DNA from: Spirochaetia bacterium
GTDB taxonomy: Bacteria > Spirochaetota > Spirochaetia > Treponematales > Treponemataceae
Direction of reading: 5' to 3'
DNA: 13,894 bases
Assembly (NCBI GenBank): GCA_900769325.1
Contig: CAAGGF010000143.1
Location: forward strand, 1 to 13,894
Positions 1 through 6,417 of the stretch are shown here, piece by piece; the stretch's first letter is position 1, and every line of letters begins with the position of its first letter. A program made the translations under genes and the position numbers. The notes beneath the pieces were generated by a model that had not been told where the DNA came from, made no database searches, and saw only the letters and a program-made list of their open reading frames with translations.

Positions 1-36
1 GAAATCCTTGCTGAATGACTGTCGTTTCTTTGCCAT
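1..36 (-). CDS. Start of probable transposase gene (IS3 OrfA-like), cut by window edge
   Basis: The minus strand from 36 down to 1 opens with ATG and reads MAKKRQSFSKDF, then runs off the window. A short run of Lys/Arg followed by an aromatic-Ser-Lys/Glu-Asp/Glu-Phe stretch is how many IS3-family OrfA proteins begin, just before their helix-turn-helix. A weak AAGG ribosome site lies about ten bases upstream on that strand. Only 12 codons are visible, so this rests on resemblance alone. If right, an insertion sequence abuts the left side of the defence island, and its terminal inverted repeat should lie somewhere in 40-130; I could not identify it. A second minus-strand frame, from a GTG at 74, is also open to the edge. 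Confidence 0.35.
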   Translation of the reverse strand, partial: MAKKRQSFSKDF

Positions 37-128
37 GTGCTAACCGCCTTGCTTAATTTATCGGCTGTTTGCACCTTAAATCTGCTCCTTTTTCTGTATC
101 GTTTTACGCACTCATTTTAAGATGCCTT

Positions 129-218
129 CATCAAGATAAACATCCGCCGTCATCTTGATGAATGGATGCGGTTATCTTGATGGAGGGGCGGAGTTGTCTT
201 GATGGATGAGGGTGGAGG
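129..218. repeat. 22-bp direct repeats with one inverted copy
   Basis: The octamer TCTTGATG occurs at 153, 175 and 197, exactly 22 bases apart, and the sequence after each copy is similar (GATGG-like then GGGCGG-like), giving three degenerate 22-bp units across 153-218. An inverted copy, CATCAAGAT at 129-137, pairs perfectly with ATCTTGATG at 152-160 to make a 9-bp stem with a 14-base loop. The block ends about 60 bases before the promoter of the first methyltransferase gene. It could be a repeat family of the host genome, a protein-binding array, or a mark of the island edge. It is not followed by a T run, so it is not an intrinsic terminator. Confidence 0.7.
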
Positions 219-260
219 AAAAGTAACTTATTTTCCAAGTTTAGAATATTTAGTTAGATA

Positions 261-289
261 GTGCAACTTTTATCTTTTTATGATATAAT
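261..289 (+). promoter_or_regulatory. Promoter of module A, extended -10
   Basis: TATAAT at 284-289 is preceded by TG at 281-282, giving a perfect extended -10 (TGnTATAAT). The best -35 at the right distance is GTGCAA at 261-266, only three of six matches to TTGACA, which is usual for an extended -10 promoter. Transcription should start near 296, leaving a leader of about 46 bases before the first methyltransferase. This is the only convincing promoter upstream of the three-gene module. Confidence 0.6.
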
Positions 290-304
290 AGGAAAGATAA
301 ATTT

Positions 305-320
305 AGGGATAGTGTTCCCT
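305..320. promoter_or_regulatory. Inverted repeat in the leader of the first methyltransferase gene
   Basis: AGGGA at 305-309 is mirrored by TCCCT at 316-320 with a six-base spacer. It lies between the predicted transcription start (near 296) and the Shine-Dalgarno site at 331-336. It could be an operator or a small RNA hairpin acting on translation. Methyltransferase genes are often autoregulated through such leader sites, but nothing here shows a binding protein. A five-base stem is short and may be chance. Confidence 0.3.
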
Positions 321-341
321 TTGTAAAAAAAGGAGGAATGC

Positions 342-1532
342 ATGTCGTATATAGACATTTTCGCTGGCTGTGGCGGTTTGTCTGTTGGACTTTATAATGC
401 TGGTCTACATGGCTTATTTGCTATTGAAAAAAATAAAGATGCATTCTCAACTCTTAAATACAATCTTATTGATAATAAACATCATTATGATTGGCCAGAT
501 TGGTTGGATATAAAAGAACACGATATTAATAAGATTCTTGAAAAAAATCAAAAACAATTAATAGAATTGCGAGGTCAGGTAGAACTTGTAGCTGGAGGAC
601 CTCCTTGTCAGGGGTTTTCTATGGCTGGTAAAAGAGATAATAAAGATTCTAGGAATAAACTTGTAAAATCTTATATAAAATTTATAGGACTCGTGCAACC
701 TGAAGCTCTTATTTTTGAAAATGTACATGGCTTTACAGTACATTTTAAAGGCAAGCAGGGATGTATAAAGCAATATTCCTCTTATGTAATAGAGAAACTT
801 AAAGCATTAGGCTATCAAGTTGAATCAGATGTTATAGATGTTTCAGAATATGGTGTGCCTCAAAAAAGACATAGATTTATTCTTGTTGCAATGAGGAATC
901 ATAACCCTGCCGATTTTTTTGAGATTTTAAAAAACAACAGAAAAAAATTCTGTCATCAAAAAGGAATTGAAACAAATACTACAATTGAAGAAGCTATTGG
1001 TGATTTAAAGAAATCTTGTGGAACTTGTCAGTCGCCAGACACTCCTCGTTTCCAAGCAGGTTTATATGGTCATGCAAAATCTGGCTACGAATGTTTGATG
1101 CGACAGGGGCTTCAAAATACTGATTCTGCAGTTGATAGTCATAGATTTGTAAATCATTCTGAAGCAATTATAAAGCTTCATAATAATTTATTGCAGAATG
1201 CACCAAAAGGTAAAAGAATTACTCCTAAAGATGGTATTGTAGAAAATCTTAGACGCCGGGGAGTTACGGTTTTAGATGCAAATTCCCAATCTCCAACAAT
1301 AACTTCAATCCCTGATGAACTTGTGCATTATGAAGAACCTCGTATCCTTACTGTGAGGGAACATGCACGCATTCAGAGTTTCCCGGATTGGTATGAATTT
1401 AAGGGTAAATATACTTCTGGCGGAAAGCGCAGGAAAATGGAAATTCCTAGATATACTCAGGTAGGAAATGCTGTTCCACCATTATTCGCAGAACAGATTG
1501 GACTTGCTTTGATGGAGGTGTTGCATGGATAA
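342..1532 (+). CDS. DNA (cytosine-5-)-methyltransferase, module A
   Basis: This gene encodes a C5-cytosine DNA methyltransferase of 396 residues that transfers a methyl group from S-adenosylmethionine to cytosine in a specific DNA site. Motifs appear in order: motif I DIFAGCGG at 5-12 (cofactor site), motif IV GGPPCQ at 85-90 with catalytic Cys89, motif VI ENV at 126-128, motif VIII QKRHR at 174-178, motif IX around REHARIQSF at 339-347, and motif X GNAVPP at 375-380. The segment between VIII and IX (about 185-335) should hold the target recognition domain. The ATG at 342 has a perfect AGGAGG five bases upstream. The last eight bases overlap the GHKL gene start, so the two are translationally coupled. 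That link suggests the mark is used by the downstream sensor rather than by the nuclease of module B. The recognition site cannot be read from the sequence. Confidence 0.95.
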   Translation: MSYIDIFAGCGGLSVGLYNAGLHGLFAIEKNKDAFSTLKYNLIDNKHHYDWPDWLDIKEHDINKILEKNQKQLIELRGQVELVAGGPPCQGFSMAGKRDNKDSRNKLVKSYIKFIGLVQPEALIFENVHGFTVHFKGKQGCIKQYSSYVIEKLKALGYQVESDVIDVSEYGVPQKRHRFILVAMRNHNPADFFEILKNNRKKFCHQKGIETNTTIEEAIGDLKKSCGTCQSPDTPRFQAGLYGHAKSGYECLMRQGLQNTDSAVDSHRFVNHSEAIIKLHNNLLQNAPKGKRITPKDGIVENLRRRGVTVLDANSQSPTITSIPDELVHYEEPRILTVREHARIQSFPDWYEFKGKYTSGGKRRKMEIPRYTQVGNAVPPLFAEQIGLALMEVLHG

Positions 1533-3954
1533 CCTACAGTTTAAGGTAAGTTCTGCTCTTAAGGACTTGGTTGGAAAAGACCTCATCAGAAATGAAAATA
1601 TTGCAATTTTTGAACTCGTAAAAAATTCGTATGACGCATTTGCTACAAAAGTAGAAATAACTTTTGAGCCAGAAAGAATAATCATTGCAGATAACGGTAA
1701 AGGCATGTCCCTTGAAGACTTGAAAGAAAAATGGTTATTTCTTGCTTATTCTGCAAAAAAAGATGGTTCAGAAGATTTTGAATCTGATGAAAAGCAACAG
1801 TCATATAGAGATCAGATAAATCGTCATTATGCTGGAGCAAAAGGAGTCGGTCGCTTTTCGTGTGATAGGCTTGGTGCAAACCTTATTGTAATAACAAAGA
1901 GTCAGAAAGATAAAAATTCTGAAAAGCTTATTATTGATTGGACTGCATTTGAAAAAGATCAGAAGAAAGAATTTATAGAAGTTGATGTTCAACATGAAGC
2001 ACTGTCTTCCCTGCCAAAGTTTCCGGAAGATAAAGAGACTGGAACAATTCTCGAAATTACAAATTTGCGAAATATTTGGGCACGAGATGAAATTCTTAGC
2101 TTAAAACAATCTCTGGAAAAACTTATAAACCCATTTTCAGAATCATTGGATTTTACAATTGAAATTATTTGTGAATGGGCAAAAGAAGGCGATGAGAATG
2201 AGAAAAATAAAAGTAATTACTATGATCGAAATATAGTTAATGGAGTGATAAAAAACAGTATTTCTCAAGTAATTGGCTTAAAAACTACAAAAATTGATGT
2301 AACACTTAATACTGAATTTATTGAAACTTCTGTTATCGACCGAGATGTTGAAATATATAAAATCAGGGAGAAAAACATTTTCGATAAGCTTTCCTCTGTT
2401 ACAATAAATTTGTACTTTCTGAATAAAGCTGCAAAAACTGCTTTTTCAATGAAGATGGGAGTTCAACCTGTTAATTACGGTTCAATTTTTTTATTCCGCA
2501 ATGGATTCAGAATTTTACCATTTGGTAATCCTGGTGATGACAGTTGGAAATTAGATTATCGTGCTCAACAAGGATACAATCGCTTTTTGGGAACACGTGA
2601 TTTATTTGGTCGTGTCGATATACAAACAGATAGAATTGATGAATTTAAGGAAGTTTCAAGTCGCGATGGTGGATTAATACAATCCGAAACGACTTTACAG
2701 CTAATGCGTCTATTCGAAACTACACATCATCGTCTTGAAAGATATGTTACAGGTGTTTTGTGGGGCGAGGGATTTTTAAAACGCCAGTATTTTAAGGATG
2801 TAACTGATGTTGAAAAAAATCGTGAATTACTCGGAAAAGATAAAGAACTTGATTCGGCAGATTATGTCATAAATTCCAGTCTCGGAAGTAAAATAGACTT
2901 CGTTCAATTAGTAAAGACTCTTATCAGTGATAAAAATATAGAAGTTCTTTCTTACAACAAACAGCTTGCAAACATATTCTCTGAACCAACTTTGTTCGAT
3001 GATGCAAATCCTCAGGTAATTACAGACTTAGAGCGTATTGCGGAAAAAACAAAAGATGCAGACTTAATGTCATCTGTAGATAATGCAAAAAGAAAAATCG
3101 CTGAATTACAGAAACAGAAAGCAGATGCTGAACGCAGGGCAGAAGATGCTGATATTCGGGCTGCACAAGCTGAATCAGACCGAAATAAAGCTCAGTATGA
3201 AGCAAGAGTTGCAAAAGTTAAACAGGAAAAAGCAGAAAAAAAGAATGAAGAATTGCAAAAAGATGTTGAAAGAGTATCATCAGAAAATCTATTTCTAACC
3301 TCTGATGTTAGCAAAGATGTAAAACAATTAAGTTCTCTGCAGCATCATATTACGCATACTTCAAGCTTTATTCATTCGTTAGCAATGAAAGCTCTTGATT
3401 CTATCAATGCAAATGATAAGGATAAGACAGTAAAATTTATCCAACAGATTTTGTTTGAGAATACAAAAATTGCAACTCTATCAAATTTTGTAAGTAAGGC
3501 AAATTTTGATTTAATGGCAAAAAAAATCACAAAAGATATCGTTAATTTTGTTAATGAATACATGCTAAATGTTTATTCTCTGGCAAATAAAGATGAAATT
3601 ACAATTAATGTGAAAGATACAAATATAAAATATGAATTATTATTTGCACCTATCGATTTTATAGTTGTTCTTGACAGTTTGCTAGATAATTCAAAAAAAG
3701 CTAATGCCAAGAATGTTTTTATTACTTGGTTTGAAAATAATGATACGATTGAATTGCATTTTAAAGATGATGGTAATGGTATAAAAGATGATGTTTTGCC
3801 AAAAATATTTGATTACAGATTTACAACTACAAAGGGTGGCGGTTTAGGTTTGTATCATGTTAATGAAATCTGTAAAAAAATGAATATTGATATAAAGGTA
3901 AATAACAAAAATAATGGTTTAGAGTTCATATTTATTATAAAAAGGGAGAAGTAA
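1525..3954 (+). CDS. Dual GHKL protein: MORC/Hsp90-like ATPase, coiled coil, histidine-kinase-type ATPase
   Basis: The 809-residue product carries two GHKL ATPase folds. The N-terminal one has the N box with E30, N34 and D37 (ELVKNSYDA), the Mg/ATP loop DNGKG at 56-60, and a lid GAKGVGRFS at 104-112, as in MutL, Hsp90 and MORC proteins. Residues about 505-595 form a strongly charged coiled coil rich in Glu, Lys and Ala. A helix with H607, H608 and H611 follows and may be the phospho-acceptor (DHp) helix. The C-terminal ATPase is histidine-kinase-like: N722 in the N box, DDGNG at 748-752, an F-box-like FDYRFTTTK and GGGLGL at 771-776. No membrane segment is seen, so it is cytoplasmic. The GGAGG-preceded ATG at 1525 overlaps the methyltransferase gene, and the next gene, a receiver protein, starts two bases after the stop. 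A role as DNA- or phage-responsive sensor kinase is inference. MutL/MORC-like ATPases are known neighbours of restriction-modification genes. Confidence 0.85.
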   Translation: MDNLQFKVSSALKDLVGKDLIRNENIAIFELVKNSYDAFATKVEITFEPERIIIADNGKGMSLEDLKEKWLFLAYSAKKDGSEDFESDEKQQSYRDQINRHYAGAKGVGRFSCDRLGANLIVITKSQKDKNSEKLIIDWTAFEKDQKKEFIEVDVQHEALSSLPKFPEDKETGTILEITNLRNIWARDEILSLKQSLEKLINPFSESLDFTIEIICEWAKEGDENEKNKSNYYDRNIVNGVIKNSISQVIGLKTTKIDVTLNTEFIETSVIDRDVEIYKIREKNIFDKLSSVTINLYFLNKAAKTAFSMKMGVQPVNYGSIFLFRNGFRILPFGNPGDDSWKLDYRAQQGYNRFLGTRDLFGRVDIQTDRIDEFKEVSSRDGGLIQSETTLQLMRLFETTHHRLERYVTGVLWGEGFLKRQYFKDVTDVEKNRELLGKDKELDSADYVINSSLGSKIDFVQLVKTLISDKNIEVLSYNKQLANIFSEPTLFDDANPQVITDLERIAEKTKDADLMSSVDNAKRKIAELQKQKADAERRAEDADIRAAQAESDRNKAQYEARVAKVKQEKAEKKNEELQKDVERVSSENLFLTSDVSKDVKQLSSLQHHITHTSSFIHSLAMKALDSINANDKDKTVKFIQQILFENTKIATLSNFVSKANFDLMAKKITKDIVNFVNEYMLNVYSLANKDEITINVKDTNIKYELLFAPIDFIVVLDSLLDNSKKANAKNVFITWFENNDTIELHFKDDGNGIKDDVLPKIFDYRFTTTKGGGLGLYHVNEICKKMNIDIKVNNKNNGLEFIFIIKREK

Positions 3955-3956
3955 TT

Positions 3957-4877
3957 GTGAGTTTGCAATATAACATACTTTGGCTTGATGACAGAATTGA
4001 AGAATATCAAACCTTGGAAATAGATACAGAATTAAAAGAGTATGTCGAAAGTCTTTTTTTTGAACCTCATATATATATGTATGAGTCAGTAGATGATGCA
4101 GTCCAGAATTCTACAAAACGAAAATATGATGTAATTTTTTCTGATTTTAATATTAATGAAAATAAGACAGGAAAAGATTTTATCTCTGATATAAGAAATA
4201 AGAATGTAAATGCAGAAGTATTGTTTTATTCTGCACAACAAACTCCCCCAGAAACAGGGGTGGATAGAATATCTTTTTTAAAACTACATTCAGATACTTC
4301 ATATGAAGATTTGAAGAATAAAATGAAAGTAGTTATAAACCTGACTGTCGAAAAATTAAATGATTTGACAAACCTTCGTGGTCTTGTTATGTCAGAGGTT
4401 AGTGAACTTGATGACTTAATGAAAACTATTGTTGCATCGTATTGCATTAATAGTTGCGAAGATGAAAAAGAATTACGTAATTATATAGTTGGGAAAATAG
4501 AAAAACGGATAAAAGAATCTCTTGATGTTTCTCAGATAAAGTGTGAAAAAAAATGTATTCATGAATGGAAAAACAAAACAATTCAAGAAGTTGTTTTTGA
4601 GCAAAACTTTGATTCATATACAACAGCAAGGGCATTAAATCACATAATCGAAAAGAAGAATCTGGGTGTTGACAGATTTCTATCAAATTATAATGCAGAG
4701 ATTATACAAAACAGAAATGAATTAGCACATTGTAAGGCATTGCAAAAAGAGAATGGCTGTCAGGTTCTTTCAACAAAGAAAGGTGAAAAAGAATTCAATG
4801 AAGATGATATAAACAAAATAAGAAGAAATATTATTAAATATCATAAGATGTTTGAAGAAATAAGAGAAAAAATATAA
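3957..4877 (+). CDS. Receiver-domain protein with putative C-terminal HEPN RNase domain
   Basis: Residues 1-115 form a response-regulator receiver domain: acidic pair D11-D12 after the first strand (ILWLDD), likely phospho-acceptor D63 (VIFSDFN), S92 at the end of the fourth strand, and K109 in the place of the conserved Lys, though without the usual following Pro. Residues about 120-306 look all-helical and contain RNELAH at 253-258. This fits the HEPN consensus R-polar-x(2-4)-H, which in many toxin and antiviral proteins forms the RNase centre. There is no DNA-binding output domain such as wHTH or LytTR. The start is GTG at 3957 with GGGAG at 3944-3948, two bases after the kinase stop. It is almost certainly the phosphotransfer partner of that kinase. 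The receiver call is firm. The HEPN call rests on one motif plus helical character, and a non-catalytic helical output domain is the alternative. Confidence 0.75.
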   Translation: MSLQYNILWLDDRIEEYQTLEIDTELKEYVESLFFEPHIYMYESVDDAVQNSTKRKYDVIFSDFNINENKTGKDFISDIRNKNVNAEVLFYSAQQTPPETGVDRISFLKLHSDTSYEDLKNKMKVVINLTVEKLNDLTNLRGLVMSEVSELDDLMKTIVASYCINSCEDEKELRNYIVGKIEKRIKESLDVSQIKCEKKCIHEWKNKTIQEVVFEQNFDSYTTARALNHIIEKKNLGVDRFLSNYNAEIIQNRNELAHCKALQKENGCQVLSTKKGEKEFNEDDINKIRRNIIKYHKMFEEIREKI

Positions 4878-4895
4878 AAGATTTTTTATAGTGTC

Positions 4896-4923
4896 TTTCA
4901 ATGGCACTTAGATAACATATAAT
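4896..4923 (+). promoter_or_regulatory. Possible promoter for module B
   Basis: The 70-base gap after the receiver gene is the widest inside the island and holds TATAAT at 4918-4923, with a second TATAAT at 4929-4934. A poor -35 (TTTCAA, 4896-4901) lies 16 bases upstream of the first. Just before and overlapping it, AGTGTC at 4890-4895 can pair with GGCACT at 4903-4908 (one G-U pair) around a seven-base loop, but no T run follows. AT-rich gaps produce TATAAT by chance, so this is tentative. It would let module B be expressed separately from module A. Confidence 0.3.
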
Positions 4924-4947
4924 TAGCTTATAATAAGGGAAGAAACT

Positions 4948-5163
4948 ATGGATAAATTGCAAGAATCTTTTGAAAAAGCCGTTAATGACCTTTATACAAT
5001 TGATTGGTCTGAAACTGACGGAAGCGATGTAAAAGAAATATTTGAAAGGTATTTTGATGATATCCCAAATAATAAGACTATGATTTATAGATTGATTAAA
5101 GATACTTCCTCTTTTAACAGCTTCCAGAAAGAACTTGCCGTGAAAATCCTGGAAGCATGTTAA
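4948..5163 (+). CDS. Small acidic protein of unknown function (71 aa)
   Basis: This short gene encodes 71 residues that I do not recognise. The product is rich in Asp, Glu, Lys and Phe, appears helical, and has no signal peptide, membrane segment or clear helix-turn-helix. The ATG at 4948 has a good AGGGAAG ribosome site seven bases upstream. The stop lies 18 bases before the second methyltransferase gene in the same direction, so it probably leads that operon. The position recalls small controller or accessory proteins placed ahead of restriction-modification genes, but the sequence does not look like a C-protein. Coding is supported by the ribosome site, the spacing and codon composition like its neighbours. 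Function is open. Confidence 0.65.
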   Translation: MDKLQESFEKAVNDLYTIDWSETDGSDVKEIFERYFDDIPNNKTMIYRLIKDTSSFNSFQKELAVKILEAC

Positions 5164-5181
5164 TGTGGTTGGTGAAATAAA

Positions 5182-6417
5182 ATGTCTGAAAAACTTGATA
5201 TAAAGGATATTAATTTTATCGACTTATTTGCAGGATGCGGTGGTTTAAGTGAGGGCTTTTATAAAGAAGGTTTCAATGCTCTTGCACATGTTGAGATTGA
5301 ATCTAAGGCCTGTATGTCTCTACGAACAAGGATGATACATTATGGATATACAGATTACGACAAAGCTGTTCTTAATGTTGATATAACAAGTAAAAATATA
5401 GTTGAACAGATTGACTCTGTTGTAAATGGTCGTACTGTTCATTTGATTATCGGTGGACCACCATGTCAGGCTTATTCCACAGCAGGCCGTGCCAGAGACC
5501 CAAATGGAATGAAAAATGATCCCAGAAACTTTTTATTTGAAAGTTATGTAAAGATTTTAAATCATTTTAAACCGGACTTCTTCGTATTTGAAAATGTAAC
5601 TGGAATACTCTCTGCAGAAGTTGGTGGTGAAAAGATTATTGATAAAGTATTTGCATCTCTTAGTGAAAATTACAAAGTTAAATTTCAACCAGAATTAAAT
5701 ATTCTTAATGCATGTAATTATGGAGTTCCTCAAATCAGAAGAAGAGTCATAATACTTGGAGTAAGAAAAGATTTATCTTATACACCTGAAGAAATGTATG
5801 CTTCAATTAAGAAAACAAATTATGACCCGGAAATGCCGGAAGCACAGAGAAAAGGATTAAAGAAATATGTAACTGTAGAAGATGCAATTTCTGAGCTTCC
5901 TTTTTTACGTGAAGGACAAGGGGAAAAAGCGATAGATTTTAAATCAAAAAGAAATAATGATTTCTTACAAACAATTGTACCAGAAAATTTTGATAAACTT
6001 TATGATCATGTTTGCAGACATCACAATCCTACAGATGTTCAAAGATATACAGAAATGGCTAAAAATCATTGGACTTTTCAGGAACTCCTTGAAAAAAGAC
6101 CAGATTTAAGACATACGCCACCTAGAGTATTTGGAAATTCTTATGTAGTACAATGGTGGGATTTACCATCTAAAACAATAATTGCACATTTATATAAAGA
6201 CGGAAATCAGTTTATTCATCCTGATTACACGCAGGGAAGAACTCTTACTGTTCGTGAAGCTGCACGTTTACAGTCATTTCCTGATGATTTTGTTTTTGAA
6301 GGTTCTAGAACAGATCAGTATAAACAAATAGGAAATGCAGTTCCTCCTCTTCTTGGACTTGCAATTGCAAAATGTATGAAAGAAAAGTTCAAGGAATTGT
6401 ATGGAGAAGCAAAATGA
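5182..6417 (+). CDS. DNA (cytosine-5-)-methyltransferase, first of the module B pair
   Basis: This 411-residue protein is a complete C5-cytosine DNA methyltransferase. Motif I is DLFAGCGG at 14-21, motif IV GGPPCQ at 91-96 with catalytic Cys95, motif VI ENV at 137-139, motif VIII QIRRR at 184-188, motif IX REAARLQSF beginning at 358, and motif X GNAVPP at 384-389. The recognition segment lies roughly between 200 and 345. The ATG at 5182 has only a weak GGTGA upstream. Its stop overlaps the next methyltransferase start by four bases (ATGA). In LlaJI- and BsuMI-type systems two methyltransferases precede the restriction genes. For LlaJI, which has an asymmetric site, each modifies one strand, so this and the next gene are probably such a pair. 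Confidence 0.95.
   Translation: MSEKLDIKDINFIDLFAGCGGLSEGFYKEGFNALAHVEIESKACMSLRTRMIHYGYTDYDKAVLNVDITSKNIVEQIDSVVNGRTVHLIIGGPPCQAYSTAGRARDPNGMKNDPRNFLFESYVKILNHFKPDFFVFENVTGILSAEVGGEKIIDKVFASLSENYKVKFQPELNILNACNYGVPQIRRRVIILGVRKDLSYTPEEMYASIKKTNYDPEMPEAQRKGLKKYVTVEDAISELPFLREGQGEKAIDFKSKRNNDFLQTIVPENFDKLYDHVCRHHNPTDVQRYTEMAKNHWTFQELLEKRPDLRHTPPRVFGNSYVVQWWDLPSKTIIAHLYKDGNQFIHPDYTQGRTLTVREAARLQSFPDDFVFEGSRTDQYKQIGNAVPPLLGLAIAKCMKEKFKELYGEAK

Noticed and set aside
1..118. Minus-strand frame with a GTG at 74 and AGGAG upstream, open to the window edge
   Set aside because: It competes with the ATG at 36 and its peptide resembles nothing I know. The ATG frame looks like a transposase start, but neither is certain.
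129..218. CRISPR array
   Set aside because: The units are adjacent and degenerate with no spacers, and no cas genes are present.
6372..6413. Upstream in-frame ATG for the third methyltransferase
   Set aside because: It lies inside the previous gene with no good ribosome site. ATG 6414 has GGAGAAG at the right distance and forms the ATGA overlap typical of this operon.
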